Source: Neocallimastix lanati (nom. inval.)
Lineage: Eukaryota > Neocallimastigomycota > Neocallimastigomycetes > Neocallimastigales > Neocallimastigaceae
Direction of reading: 5' to 3'
Assembly: GCA_016946835.1 (NCBI GenBank)
Contig: JACVTC010000075.1
Span: forward strand, 820,001-884,000
DNA: 64,000 nt
The notes beneath the pieces were generated by a model. It searched no databases. It had not been told where the DNA came from and saw only the letters and a list, made by a program, of their open reading frames with translations. Position 1 is the first letter of the stretch. Each line of letters starts with the position of its first letter. A program made the translations under genes and the position numbers. Shown here in pieces: positions 37,464 through 48,511 of the stretch.

Positions 37464-38007
37464 TTAATTAGATTTCTTTACATTCCTGATATTCTTTTCG
37501 GTAATAAAGGAAGGATCTAGGTAGTTTAATTTTTCTGTCTCATTAATAGGTAAGTCATCATTATTCTCAATTTGGTTATTACTTTCTTGAATTTCTTTGT
37601 TATCATTCTCATTATTTATTGAAGAATTATTACTCTCATTAGTATTTTTATTAAAATCTTGATTGATTTTTTCAGACATCAAGACATCTTCTTCGCCCTT
37701 GTCTGATATAATATTAATTTTTGATTTATTTAATTTATTGTTATGTTTATTAGTATTAGTTAATTGTTTATTTTTATTATTTGAACTCACTAAATAATTA
37801 TTATGATTCATTGCTGTTGTTTGTATAGGAATTGGATTGTTCTTTAATATTTCTCTTCTAGATGGTGTAAGATTCTTACTTTTTGCTTTGGTAATTTTGA
37901 TGGCAGTAGTAATTCTTCAGGTGAGTTGTTAATTATTGTAAGTGTCTTTGGGTTATTTTCTACTTGGTTGGTTTGTTTACTGGGAGTCATCCTTCTCCCA
38001 ATTATTG
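37464..38007 (-). pseudogene. N-terminal pol linker of element C
   Basis: After the -1 slip the frame reads FKPIIGRRMTPSKQTNQ, similar to FKLVIGSTQSPEINK in element D. It continues through SPEELLLPSKLPK to a break, then a second frame (37464-37811) rich in Asn, Glu and Lys. Low-complexity Asn/Lys linkers of this kind precede the protease in elements D and E too. No domain recognised. Confidence 0.55.
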
Positions 38008-38014
38008 GTTTAAA
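37981..38014 (-). promoter_or_regulatory. Programmed -1 ribosomal frameshift signal, element C gag/pol
   Basis: Minus strand: slippery heptamer U UUA AAC (38014-38008) in the zero frame, a 7-nt spacer containing the gag stop TAA (38004-38002), then the hairpin TGGGAG-8 nt-CTCCCA (38000-37981). Slipping back one base enters the frame reading FKPIIGRRM. This is the canonical layout: heptamer, 5-9 nt spacer, stem. Confidence 0.75.
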
Positions 38015-39137
38015 TGGCTAGTACTACTTGATGCTTTTTCTTCCATTTCGGCAAGTTGCTTAAAGGAATAGGGGCAATCCGTAAATTTGTGTCCCGGTTG
38101 TGAGCAACGGAAACAGATAAGTCGTTTATTTAAAGTATTACTAAAATTGGAAGTATTAACCTCATTAATTTGATTATTATTTTTGTTTTCATCATTTAAG
38201 TTAGTGAACGACATGTGATTATTTCCAGGGGTAAAGGACGCAATATTTCGTTTATTATTACCGTAAGATTGATTATTATTTTCTATATAATTTCTATAGT
38301 TATTAGAATTTTGACCGTAATATTTTGAATTAGCATAATTATTGATTCCATTTACATTATTATGAGTATTTCCATTGAGATTTCTATTATTATGATAATT
38401 ATTATAGTTATTATAATATTGACTATTATTATTATCTTTATATTCATAATGTTATAATTATTATAATTAGGATTAAAATATCTCTGGATGCCACGACGAC
38501 GGGATTGTCCTACTAAAAATCCTTGATAGAAGGGGTGATTCATAATCGATAAACCTCTGTTATTCTGAGCTATCATCAAATTATTACTGTGATAATTATT
38601 TTCATTGAATGAAACTGTATACATCTCTCTCTCTGTTTCTTCTGCAACCTCAGCTATTTTGAAGGCTTCGCTCAATGTTTCGCATTCAGCCTCCAATACT
38701 CTTGAGCAAGGATACATTCGAGTTTTTATTGCATTTATGTAGTCTTTTACGGAGACAAATTGTTGACGGTCTATGCTTATCCTGTGATATAATCTTTTAT
38801 AATTAAATTTTTTTATTGTTTCATTGTTACTGATTTTTAAATCCTTTAGAATAGAACATTTATCATTTTCAGTGATGTTTAAGTATTCTTCTATGCACGA
38901 TTGAATTTGCTTTAGGGAAGGATATTTCACTTCATTTCCCTTTTTCACTTTAAGAGAATTCAAATCTCCATGGACGTCTTCATCTGTGGCTTCTAATACC
39001 CAGATGAAAATCTTTCTTGGTTCGACGATGTCATATAATTCTAGTGTTTTAGTTAGGTCGTTAATCCAAGTATCAACGTCTTTGTCATAATCGTTCAAGC
39101 GAGGTAGAACCCTTTGTAAGTTTGCGGCGTCAATCAT
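38002..39137 (-). pseudogene. Gag with CCHC zinc knuckle, element C (one frame break)
   Basis: Structural protein that packages element RNA. The capsid-like part (38352-39137) starts MIDAANLQRVLPRLNDYDKD and includes DTWINDL, KIFIWVLEA, YPSLKQIQ and FVSVKDYINAIKTRM, collinear with Gag of elements E and G. After RRRGIQRYFNPNYNNYN a single-base change shifts the frame into an Ile-rich artefact. The true frame continues as an Asn/Tyr-rich linker to LICFRCSQPGHKFTDCP, a complete CX2CX4HX4C nucleocapsid knuckle. Zero frame ends at TAA 38002-38004, right after the slippery heptamer. Start chosen at the only Met before the conserved block. Confidence 0.8.
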
Positions 39138-39447
39138 TTTTTTTTAAATTTAATGTTAATGTAAATTATATAGTGTAGAATTAAGAATAAGTAAAATATT
39201 TGTAATTATAATTTTATTTTATTGATATATTATATAATATGATTAATAAAGTATTTTATTTGTAAAAAAATTAAAAAAAAGTGAAAATAAAGAAAAATAA
39301 AATAAGATAAAACAAAATAAAAAAATCTAAATTTTTTTGAAAGATTTGTTTTAATTAGAAAGAAATTAAATCAATATTATTCAAACTATTATTTAATTAT
39401 TATTATTTTCTTTTCATTGTTTTCATATTATTTTATTTTGCTCGTCC

Positions 39448-39460
39448 GGATTCTCCACCA
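39448..39460 (-). other. Candidate primer-binding site of element C
   Basis: TGGTGGAGAATCC lies just inside the LTR, identical over 13 nt to the same site in element D; TGG is the complement of a tRNA CCA end. It is followed by GGACGAGC, so a tRNA ending GTCCGGATTCTCCACCA would pair further. The tRNA cannot be named. Confidence 0.6.
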
Positions 39461-39467
39461 AAATTTA

Positions 39468-40081
39468 TGATACAATATAAGTAATAAAGTATCAAATTCT
39501 TATTTATTTGATTATAACGAGGTCGAACAAATAGGGAATTTATAAAATAATATATTCCAACTCGAAGATAATAAATAATAATTTGCACCAATAATAAAAT
39601 TTATTTATTTCTTTTTAAATTTTGTTTTTATTTATTTATTTAATTTTACATAAATTATTACAATTATATTTTATATTCCTCCGAATATAATAATTATTAA
39701 CTATCTCTAATAATTCAATTTATATTAATATCTTTATAATAATAATTTTACTTATAATTGTAGGATTCAACTCTTATCCTTTAACTATAAGTAATTACTT
39801 AATTATTTAAACTAAACTATAATTTCTCTAAACCTATTATTTTATTCTCAATTAGAATTTCTAAAACAACAAGAAAACTCTCTCTTTAATTTTTATTTCT
39901 TTCTCTTCTTTTATATTTATTAATTAATTTTATCTTGAATATTATTGTCTGTCTGATTAATTTTAATCTATTTATATAATGATTTAGTATATTATATATT
40001 ATTTATAATTATTTTTCACTATATTATTATAGGATTTCTCTTTTGTTAATTTTCTTGTGTATTTCTAGCTGTATCGTATCA
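39468..40081 (-). mobile_element. 5' LTR of element C
   Basis: On the minus strand it starts TGATACGATACAGCTAG (40081) and ends near TTGTATCA (39468), so the termini are short inverted repeats; 7 bp separate the end from the primer site. About 614 bp. No second copy is found in the window, so the boundaries rest on terminal motifs and the primer site. Confidence 0.5.
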
Positions 40082-40884
40082 CAATTGGGACGGTCTATTT
40101 ATATATATATATATTTTTTATAGAAAATTTTATATTCTAAACTAAATAATTATTTCTTTTAATAATAATATTTCTTTTATTTTCTTACCACAATTATTTC
40201 TTTCCTTTTTCTTTTATTTATTATTTATTATTAATTATTTATTATTAATTATTTATTATTTATTATTTATTATTTATTATTTATTATTTATTATTTATTA
40301 TTTTTTTTATTATGATTATTTATTTTCTGTTACATGTTTTTATTAGTTACCCCTCCTTTTTTTTATAATAATTTTCTAATGTTTTTATATATTTTCAATA
40401 TTTATATTAATTTTACGAAATGTTTCTTTAATACTCCGAAAATTATTATTTTTGTTTATATTATTTAAACAATAATTTTTAATTATTATTATTTATTTTT
40501 TTTATTTTTACAAATTTAACTATTTATAACTAAATATAAACAATAATATTTTTATTTTGTTATTTATAAATAAAGAGTAGACTATAACATAATATTTACA
40601 ATTTATAATTAAAATAAAGTTTAATTATATTTTATATTAAAACTAAAAAATTATTTACATTATTTAATTAATTAAAGTTTATTTACATTTATTAAATTTT
40701 TAATAAATTTATTAATAATTTAGTATTTTTCTGAATGTAATGGCTCACAATTAATAAATCTTGTTTATAAATAGATTTATTTATTATTAAATTTTATATA
40801 AAAAATTTGATTATACTTTGTAAGTATATAATATTTAATTGTTCCTTCATTTAATATTATTAAAAATTTTATTTATTCAAAAGA
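40082..40884. other. AT-rich gap between elements C and E
   Basis: Simple sequence with a short TTTATTA heptamer run near 40210-40300. No coding sequence seen. Confidence 0.6.
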
Positions 40885-41337
40885 TGATATAGAATATAAA
40901 TAAAAACTTTAATTAATATAAAAATTAATTTATTATAAACACATAAATATATTAAAAATTATGTTAATTGCAAATTGGTAAATTATTAAATTGTGGCTAG
41001 TAAAAATATCATTAGAAATTAGGAAATTAATGATAGCATAAAAATATGAAATTCATTGTGTATTATTAATAATTTATTATATTAAATAACTTCTATTTTA
41101 TTACTAATATTTATTATATTTTATAACATTTTATTATGTATATATATTTTATTAAACTTTTTATTTTATTATATGAAAACTTTATTATAAATTAGTATAA
41201 ATGTAAATTATTTTATATTATGTAATTGTTAAGCTGTTAATTAACTAATTATTATTACTAAATAAATAAAAATAAATATTAAAAAGAATATAATCGCTTC
41301 TCCCAAAAAGTTGAAATTAGAATCGAATTATATGATT
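40885..41337 (+). mobile_element. 5' LTR of element E
   Basis: Starts TGATATAGAATATAAATAAA, repeated exactly at 45880, and runs to the candidate primer site. About 453 bp. The 5' boundary is fixed by the first bases shared with the 3' copy, the 3' boundary by the primer site. Confidence 0.65.
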
Positions 41338-41352
41338 TGGTGGCAATATCGG
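41338..41352 (+). other. Candidate primer-binding site of element E
   Basis: TGGTGGCAATATCGG directly follows the LTR. It shares TGGTGG with elements C and D but differs after that, and resembles the element G site at 12 of 15 positions. It probably uses a different tRNA from C and D. Confidence 0.5.
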
Positions 41353-41452
41353 TTCTTTTTGAGGAGGAAGGATATATTAAAATAAAGAATATTATTTTTT
41401 TGATTTTATTGTAATAGTTGGTTATTTATAAAATTACAAAAAAATTTTTATT

Positions 41453-42305
41453 TTGAAGAAATCGAAGATTAAGAATATTAATTTATTCGTTAAAATGGAA
41501 GAATTTATTAAGATGAATATGCTATCTAGCATGCTTCAAAATATCATTCACATCAATGTCGAAAACCATGACGTCGAGACATGGTATATTCAAATGAAAG
41601 CCATCAAATATATGCACAAAATATCTGAAAGTGAAGAGCTTTATAGATACTGTGCCATGACTGTGCAAGGTAAAGGCCTCAAGAGTATCACTGACAATAT
41701 TATTAGAGTCAGTGACGATGAAACTATTTATCCAAATTTAGAGCAAATGAAGGAACATATTTTGAAAGCCTACAACATGGATGTATCACCTGAAGATATC
41801 ATTGACCAACTTAAAGATATGAAGATTTCAGTCGATGATAATCTTAAGGAGTTCAATTTAAAATATTTGGTTTTTTATGGTAAATTATCCATTTTAGAAA
41901 AATTAGCTATTACTTATAAGGACTATTTGAATTCTATTGAATACAAACATCAAGCTTATAAGGGTGTCTGGTTAAATGGAAAAATGGAAATTCCAAAATC
42001 CATGGAAATTGCATAAAGACATGAAGATTTTGCTATTAAAAATAGACAAAAAAATGGAAGTAAAAAGAAAATCTAATCCTAACCCTAGTAATCAAAAAAA
42101 TTTCAATAGCCAATACAAAACAAAAAATTTTTCTACGAACCCATTGGAGACTAAACCAAAAATTAAAGTTAATACTTGCTATTGTTGTGGGGAGTCTGGA
42201 TATCTAAAAGCTGAATGTCCTGAATTCATTAGACAAGAATATTTAAGATATAAAGAATTAGTAGAAAAATTAGATCAAAGTAAAAAGGATTCTTTAAACT
42301 TTTAA
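41453..42305 (+). pseudogene. Gag with zinc knuckle, element E (nonsense plus frameshift)
   Basis: The capsid-like frame (41453-42016) has HDVETWYIQMKAIKYM, YPNLEQMKEHIL and ITYKDYLNSIEYKH, collinear with element C. A likelier start is the second Met at 41495 (MEEFIKMNML). A TAA after KSMEIA interrupts a frame that would continue RHEDFAIKNRQ; then a frame change leads to 41976-42305 with CYCCGESGYLKAEC, a nucleocapsid knuckle in which the usual His is Tyr. The zero frame ends at 42303-42305, directly after the slippery site. The Tyr-for-His change may weaken zinc binding. Confidence 0.78.
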
Positions 42306-42316
42306 ATGAGAGTTCG
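42293..42316 (+). promoter_or_regulatory. Programmed -1 ribosomal frameshift site, element E gag/pol
   Basis: TTTAAAC at 42293-42299 is read in the zero frame as T TTA AAC, one codon before the gag stop TAA (42303-42305). Slipping back one base enters the pol frame, open from 42299 through CTT TTA AAT GAG. A downstream stem is less clear than in C and D: only GTTCG (42312-42316) with CGAAC (42341-42345). Confidence 0.65.
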
Positions 42317-44407
42317 CGACCACTCGTTAATCAAAACACTCGAACATTTGTTGTAGACGCTACGAAAAGAAAACGTCTTTCCCAAGAAGATAAAGATGAA
42401 ATTTCAAACAAGAAATTAAATAGTAGACCATCTTCTCCTGACTTATTAAATGAAATAGATAATAATAAATTGTATAATGTAAACAACAATAAAGAAATTA
42501 ATAAAGATAATAATCAAAATTATATTAAAAGTTCCGATGATGTCTATAAAAATTCATTGTTTATAAATAATAATAATAAAAATGCGCCTTCAATAAACAA
42601 TTCAAATGCTGAAAATAATGATAATATTAAGGAAATAAATAAAATAAATTCTAACTCCGGAATTATATCAAATGAAATGTCAGGTGACCATCAAGAAATT
42701 TCTGATATTAATCTAAATACAAATATAAAAAAGGTTACACAAAACAAAAAGGTAACATTTGTTGATGTCCCATATGGTAATACTAGAATAGAAAAACATT
42801 TCAATATGGTTCAAAAATTAAATATTAAACTATATAATCTAATTGAGGACATTGCAAATACCAAATGTAACATAAATATGGGACAACTTTTAGATTTGGT
42901 TCCTATAGCAAGTGGTGACCTAACCAAAAGTCTACGTGCAGATAAAATTAAGTTAATGAGTTCCATTGATTTTTTGGGGGATGCCAATAAAACACCTAAT
43001 AAAGATGGAATAATCAAAGATGAGGATATCGGATTAGTCAAGTGCCAGGTAGATAATACTTCAGGTAGACTTTTTATTGATTCTGGTAGTAATCTAAATC
43101 TGATATCTACATCTTACTTGAATAATCTTCCAGGTCAATACGAGCAAGTGGTTATTTATAAAGCCTTAGGTGATAATACGGTGGCAGACGCAATAGTTGC
43201 TCGTTTAACTTTACATATTAATAATTTTTCTTTTACCGCTAATTTTTGTGTAGTGGAACATGATATTATGTATTTTGATTTATTAATTGGTCTGAAAACT
43301 ATATTTTCAAATTCATTATTTATCCACCCCTTATATGCTACTCTTTGTCGATTCCTAGATAAAACTAATTTCGAAACTATTGCGCCTCTTATTGAAGAAC
43401 AAGATGATGATATAATTATTTGTTTTCTTAGATGTAAAAGACATGAAAATTTGATAAATACTTTTAGACTTGAAGAAATAAGTGATAATGATGAATTCAC
43501 TCCTACATCAAATTCTTCAAGGGAAGAGGGTGTTTTAAGTCCTATAGAATACATAAATTTACCACAATTTCTTTTATCTTTAGACAAAGATTGTAAAGAG
43601 GATATTATCAAGCTATTAAATTCCTATTTAGATATAATTGCTACATCTTCCGAAGATTTGACCCCTTCAGATTTAGATCCTCATCATATACAATTAGTAG
43701 AGGGTGCTAAACCTGTTAAAAGTAAATTTTATAAATTAAATAAATTTAAATCAGATATTGTTAAAGAAATTCTCAAACTTTGGGAAAATGGTTTAATTGC
43801 TCCTGCTAAATCTTCATGGTCTTCACCCATTGTACTAGCTCGCAAGAAAAACGGAAAATGGAGACTTTGTAGCGATTATAGAAAAGTTAATGATTTAATT
43901 GTCTCTAACGTTTATTCACTTCCAAATATAGAGGAAATATTTGATAGCCTTGCTGGTGCGATTATTTTCTCAACTCTAGATCTTTTCTCAGGTTACCATC
44001 AAATTTTAATGGCTGAAGATTCCATCGATATTACAGGCTTCACTACAAAATTCGCTAATTTTGTATACAAAGTCATGTTGTTTGGTCTTACTGGAACCCC
44101 AGCGACTTTTCAAAGAGAGATGAACTCCATTCTTATTGAACTATTAGGAAAATCGGTTTTCGTTTTTCTTGATGATATTTTAATATTTTCCAAAAGTAAG
44201 GAAGAACAATTAATTCACCTTGAACAAGATTTTAGTATTTTCAGAAAACACAAAGTTAAACTTAATATAGGTAAATGTCACTTCTTTAAAGAAAGAGTAA
44301 AAGTTTTGGGTCATATGGTTACAAAGGATGGTTTAACTACTATGGAAAGTAAGGTAATGATAAAATATATAATCGTATTAATCATAAAATTCATATATTT
44401 GAAATAA
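42299..44407 (+). pseudogene. Pol part 1 of element E: linker, protease, reverse transcriptase (thumb end deleted)
   Basis: Entered by the -1 slip, without its own ATG; the frame is open from 42299. An Asn/Lys-rich linker is followed by a retropepsin with DSG in LFIDSGSNLNLIS (codons around 43072-43110). The reverse transcriptase follows: SSPIVLARKKNGKWRLCSDY, STLDLFSGYHQ (first catalytic Asp), FGLTGTPATFQ and FVFLDDILIFSK (catalytic Asp pair, F-L-D-D). It breaks off after LGHMVTKDGLTTMESK at about 44352, where the connection domain and RNase H should start, and runs into unrelated codons to a stop. FGLTGTPATF shows Thr where A/N is usual (FGL.NAP.TF). Catalytic residues are present, but an RT without RNase H cannot complete cDNA synthesis alone. 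Confidence 0.82.
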
Positions 44408-45594
44408 ATGTAAATAAATGGAATAAAGAATTAAATCAATTGAATAAGTTAAAGCAAATGGTACAAAATTATGTGAATAATAAATTGGAAAATATAGAAT
44501 CTTACATATTAAAATTTAATAAAAATAAATACAATAATACTATTACTGAATTAAAGGATTTTAAAGTTAAACTCTACCAACAAAGAAATAACATATTAGA
44601 ATACATTAATAATATAGAACAAAAGAAAATTAATGAGAATTATAATTACAAAATATCCATGGTGAATATGGAGAATGAAGAGGAACAACCCAAATTAAAT
44701 GTAACGGAATTTATGGAAAAGTTTTTAGAGGAAAATATTGTTGAAGAAAATGGAGAAAAATATATTATCAATAAAAGTCAATATAGGAAAATCATTGAAA
44801 ATGAAGAAGATAAATTTAATTTAATTCTGAAATCACACTCAATAGGCCATGAAGGATTTGATAAAATGTATGAGCGATTGAGGAGGACAAGTTATTGGAA
44901 GGGCATGACGAATGATATACGAAGATTTCTAAAATTATGCACAATATGCCAATTAAAGAAAAAGAACGAAACCCCAGACCCTACAGAAAAATATGCTACC
45001 CAAGTGGAAGCGCCATTTACACATCTTGGATTGGATATAATTGGTCCCCTACCTATCACTGAACGTAATAATCAGTATATTATAGTAATCGTAGACTATT
45101 TCACTAAATGGGTAGAAGCAGAACCCACAGCAACAGTAACTGCAAAAGATGTAGTATATTTCTTAACCAAAGTTTTTGCTAGACATGGTACTCCAAGTGT
45201 GATTACTACTGATAATGGTACTCAATTCTCTGCATATTATACAAAAATATTTTTAGATTTATATGACGTATATATTAGATTTATCACGACATATCATCCA
45301 GAATCTAATGGGTTGACTGAAAATAGAAATAGAGAGATTGGTAAATTATTAAGACTTCCTGGAGCTAAAGAAGAAAATTGGGACTTAATTTTACCTTCCG
45401 CTCTTTGGGCTTTAAGGACTGCCAAAAATTCAGTAATGAAGTATTCTAGCTTTGAATTACTTTATAGTCGTAAGGATTTACAACCATTTGAACTTGCTAC
45501 TACTCTACCAACTTCAAATGTATTAGGATCCAAAGATGAACAATTAATTGAAAAATTTATCAACCATCACAAATGGGTATTAGATGTATGGTAA
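44353..45594 (+). pseudogene. Integrase of element E with an N-terminal Lys/Asn-rich helical extension
   Basis: The frame opens at 44353 right at the RT break and has no clear start; 44440 is a TTG. The first ~100 codons (for example NKLKQMVQNYVNNKLENIES and LEYINNIEQKK) look like a charged helical segment unlike anything in the other elements. From about codon 105 after 44440 homology begins: HHCC zinc domain (H133, H137, C167, C170 counted from 44440), then D199 (LDIIGPLP), D258 (TTDNGTQF) and E294 (ESNGLTENRN), all intact. The frame ends at HHKWVLDVW, and the C-terminal domain continues in another frame. The extension may be an insertion or acquired sequence. Confidence 0.75.
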
Positions 45595-45857
45595 ATTTGA
45601 AGAAAAATAATCAATATTGGACTCAAAGAAAAGAACAAGAAACTCGTTTTAATAAACAAAATGATATAAAAGTTGGAGATCTAGTTAAAGTCAAAAATTT
45701 TACAAGACATAAGTTGGAACCTTATTTTGTTGGACCCTATAGAGTTATTAAGAAACAATTTAATACTGTTAGTTTAGAAGATCCTAATATGAAATTAAAA
45801 TTAGAACGTCCAGTGCATCTCAAAAATGTTATAAAATTTAATACAACTCTGGTATAG
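45573..45857 (+). pseudogene. Integrase C-terminal domain of element E
   Basis: Overlaps the end of the preceding frame and continues it after a 1-base shift: VNLKKNNQYWTQRKEQETRF, then VGDLVKVKNFTRHKLEPYFV and GPYRVIKKQFNTVSLEDP. GPYRV is the GPY/F motif of Ty3-type integrases, and VHLKNVIKF near the end matches HLKNIIPYF of element C. Ends 9 bp before the polypurine tract. Confidence 0.78.
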
Positions 45858-45866
45858 TTGTATCTA

Positions 45867-45947
45867 AAGGAGGGACGTATGATATAGAATATAAATAAAA
45901 ACTTTAATTAATATAAAAATTAATTTATTATAAACACATAAATATTA
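45867..45947 (+). other. Polypurine tract and truncated 3' LTR of element E
   Basis: AAAGGAGGGACG (45866-45877) precedes TGATATAGAATATAAATAAA at 45880. Identity with the 5' LTR is perfect for 68 bp, then stops at 45947, where the sequence becomes LTR of element F in the opposite orientation. Confidence 0.8.
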
Positions 45948-46331
45948 TCTATTCTAATAATATTTTAATTAATCAATTAATATATAATTTAGTATTCTTG
46001 TAAATTATTAATATCACATCCACATAAAGTTTATTATTGTAAAAAGAATACAGAAAATAATAATCTATTTTAGAGAAAACAATAAAAATAATAGTTAGTA
46101 TTGTCAAACGATTTAATTTTATACATAATTAAATATTTCTGTATTTATTTTATTAAAAACAATTAATAGATAATTATTTTTGTTATAAATAATTTTATTA
46201 TAAATAAATTTTTTTTATTATAACTATTTTAATTTTAAATAATTTCATTATTATAAACATTTTATATTTTTTCTTTCTTTTTATCATTTTTATATATGCT
46301 TATTTGAAGTAAATAAGCTAGTTCCGGATCA
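45948..46331 (-). mobile_element. 3' LTR of element F, truncated at the junction with element E
   Basis: On the minus strand it starts TGATCCGGAACTAGCTTATT and matches 48105-48511 closely until TATCTATTC (45948). The missing part is present in the 5' copy. Its upper edge is directly followed by the target duplication of solo LTR S4. Confidence 0.75.
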
Positions 46332-46335
46332 AGTT

Positions 46336-47003
46336 TGTAAGAAATTAGACTTATTGTTATATGTCTATATTTCTTAATCCTTAATAATTATAAAATAATT
46401 ATTAAGTTTACTTAATTTTATAATTAATTAATTATTAATAATGTAACAAATTTTATTAAATTATATATTAAATTTTATTAAATACATTTTGTATTTATTT
46501 TGTATGTATTTCTATATTCATTTCTGTATCTATTTTTGTATTTTTCTTAATTTTATTCATAAGTTAATTCGGTTGAATTGTTAAAGTGTGAATTAATATA
46601 ACCGTTTAACTTACGTAATTTAGAACATCGGTTATTAAGGTTTTTTCATAAAAATGGTTTTACTTAATAATACGATAACCAATAAGTATAGATTATTGGT
46701 TGAAATCTTTCTAGGTTTTAGGTTTTTCTACAAATCTTTTCCTGGAAAGTATTTTGTTAAGATTAGAAAATTCTTCATTTCTTTATTTTAAAATATAAAA
46801 GGGACTCTTGAGTTTCCTTTCGAAAATCAAGAGTTATTATTATAAGAAATTGTAATAATAATAAAAAACATTCATAATTTTTTTAATAAAATATTTAAAT
46901 TTCAAATAAAAAATTTATAATTTCTAAATAAGATTTATAATAAAAATCTAAAATATTTAATAATAAAACATATTTTTATTATTCCCCTCACATTTAGTGT
47001 TCT
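46336..47003 (+). mobile_element. Solo LTR S4, lineage 1
   Basis: Starts TGTAAGAAATTAGACTTATT with terminal palindrome. TATAAAAGGG (near 46793) is followed 35 bp later by AAGAGTTATTATT, with the hairpin CTCTTGA..TCAAGAG between. The end reads TTTAGTGTTCT, like the TTAGAGTTTCT of element A but lacking the last TACA. The duplication AAGTT flanks it (46331-46335 and 47004-47008). Excising it rejoins the polypurine run of element F to its 3' LTR. The right edge is inferred from the duplication. Confidence 0.7.
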
Positions 47004-47090
47004 AAGTTTTGTCCCTGAAGTAGGTAATTCCCTCAATTTTGAAAAATTTTTCTTTTAAAAATTTGTTAATTAAATCAGTATTGATTTCTT

Positions 47091-47813
47091 CTAAAGAATT
47101 TTCTTCTTCGTTCTCATTTCGGTTAGCCAATATTTATCTTCTTTAGATTTTAAACGGGAAAGCGCATCAGTTACAACGTTGTTATTACCTTTTTCATACT
47201 CCAAGATAATATTTAAAGAACTTACTAAAAGACACCATCTTGCTTGTCTGACATTAGCTGGTTCTTTATTCTGTAATAGACCAATATGAGATTTATGATC
47301 TGTTATTACTTTTGTTGGAATTTTATTACCTAGAATGTATTGCTTAAATTTTGAAATACAATAGAACAAGGCAGCACCTTCTAAGTCTGTAACGTTATAG
47401 TGTCTCTTTGCCTTACTCAAGGAACGACTAATATAATGGATGGGTAACTCCATCCCAGTCTCTTCCTCCATCTGAAGAAGAACTCCGCCTAATCCAGTAT
47501 AGGAAGCATCCGTTCTGATAAGGAATGGTTTATTGAAGTTAGGAAATGTAAGGACTGGTGATTCCATTAATTTTTGTTTTAAAAACTTAAAAGATAAATC
47601 TTGATCAGAAGACCAAATAAACTTAGAGTTTTTCTTCAAAAGCCTACACAAAGGTTCAGACATAGAAGAATAGTTCGGAATAAACTGTCTATAATAGCCA
47701 ACAGCTCCAAGAAATGATCTTATATTTTTAGGTGGTTGCCAATTTAAAATAGCTTCTGCCTTGTTACTTTGTGTAACGAATACTAAAATGATATGGGCAC
47801 AGATCACACACAA
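47091..47813 (-). pseudogene. Reverse transcriptase connection and RNase H fragment, element F
   Basis: From about residue 18 the frame reads AEAILNWQPPKNIRSFLGAV and GYYRQFIPNYSS, the RT thumb/connection of Ty3-type elements, then a full RNase H with all four catalytic acids: D102 (IRTDASYTG), E145 (DLEGAAL), D172 (ITDHKS) and D216 (TDALSRL). The first 17 residues come from the primer-site region and are not element protein. No RT palm and no integrase accompany it. The open 240-codon frame suggests recent deletion. This is the best preserved lineage-2 RNase H in the window. Confidence 0.8.
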
Positions 47814-48511
47814 TATTTTAATAACACAATATTAAATATTATAATTAAATTTTTATTAGTTTAAAAGTATTTTATAAATTTTTATTTTATTTTATTGTCC
47901 TTTTTTTCAAAAGAAAGAAAATTTCTTCCTTTTATAGTTTTTACATGAATCTTGAATTGAACATTAACATATACATTTATTTATATTATTCTATTATGAA
48001 TGTTATTTTAATATTAATATATTTTAAAATTAACCTATTCTAAAGTATCTATTTTAAAATATAGTTGTATAATTATTAATGATTTATTTATATTTAAAAT
48101 TTTAACTATCTATTCTAATAATGTTTTAATTTATCAATTAATATATAATTTAATATTCTTGTAAATTATTAATATTATATTCTCATAAAGTTTATTATTG
48201 TAAAAAGAATACAGAAAATAATAATCTATTTTAGAGAAAATAATAATCTATTTTAGAGAAAACAATAAAAATAATAGTTAGTATTGTCAATCGATTTAAT
48301 TTTATACAGAATTAAATATTTCTGTATTTATTTTGTTAAAAACAATTTATAGATAATTATTTTTATTATAAATAATTTTATTATAAATAATTTTTTTTTA
48401 TTATAACTATTTTAATTTTAAATAATTTCATTATTACAAACATTTTATATTTTTTTCTTTTTATCATTTTTATATATGCTTATTTGAAGTAAATAAGCTA
48501 GTTCCGGATCA
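47802..48511 (-). mobile_element. 5' LTR of element F
   Basis: Minus strand, from TGATCCGGAACTAGC (48511) to about TGTGTGATC (47802), next to a possible primer site TGTGCCCATATC (47790-47801). The upper 400 bp pair with the 3' copy. It contains an internal duplication (TAATCTATTTTAGAGAAAA twice, near 48220-48260). The lower edge is tentative. Confidence 0.55.

Larger units (their letters stand above)
35385..40081 (-). mobile_element. Element C: defective lineage-2 Ty3/gypsy-type LTR retrotransposon
   Basis: Minus-strand order: LTR (39468-40081), candidate primer site (39448-39460), gag with zinc knuckle, frameshift signal, pol linker, protease with altered active site, short RNase H remnant, integrase. 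The whole reverse transcriptase is absent between protease and RNase H, and no 3' LTR or polypurine tract is recognisable below 35385. Several single-base frame changes are present. It cannot move alone. Gag resembles that of elements E and G. Confidence 0.8.
40885..45947 (+). mobile_element. Element E: defective lineage-2 LTR retrotransposon (RNase H deleted)
   Basis: Plus strand: 5' LTR (40885-41337), candidate primer site, gag with zinc knuckle, frameshift signal, protease-reverse transcriptase, then integrase, polypurine tract and only the first 68 bp of the 3' LTR. Those 68 bp are identical to the 5' LTR. RNase H and the end of the RT are missing and an unrelated Lys/Asn-rich segment stands there. 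The fragment arrangement and the truncated LTR show it is dead. Confidence 0.85.
45948..48511 (-). mobile_element. Element F: internally deleted lineage-2 element reduced to RNase H
   Basis: Two same-orientation copies of one LTR (45948-46331, truncated, and 47802-48511) flank a 1.5-kb interior. It holds only the end of a reverse transcriptase and an RNase H on the minus strand, a polypurine-like run (CTTCAGGGACAAAACT) and an inserted lineage-1 solo LTR. Gag, protease, most of RT and integrase are gone. Confidence 0.75.

Noticed and set aside
42811-43611. Minus-strand open frames inside element E
   Set aside because: Antisense shadows of the protease/RT frame, which carries the catalytic motifs.
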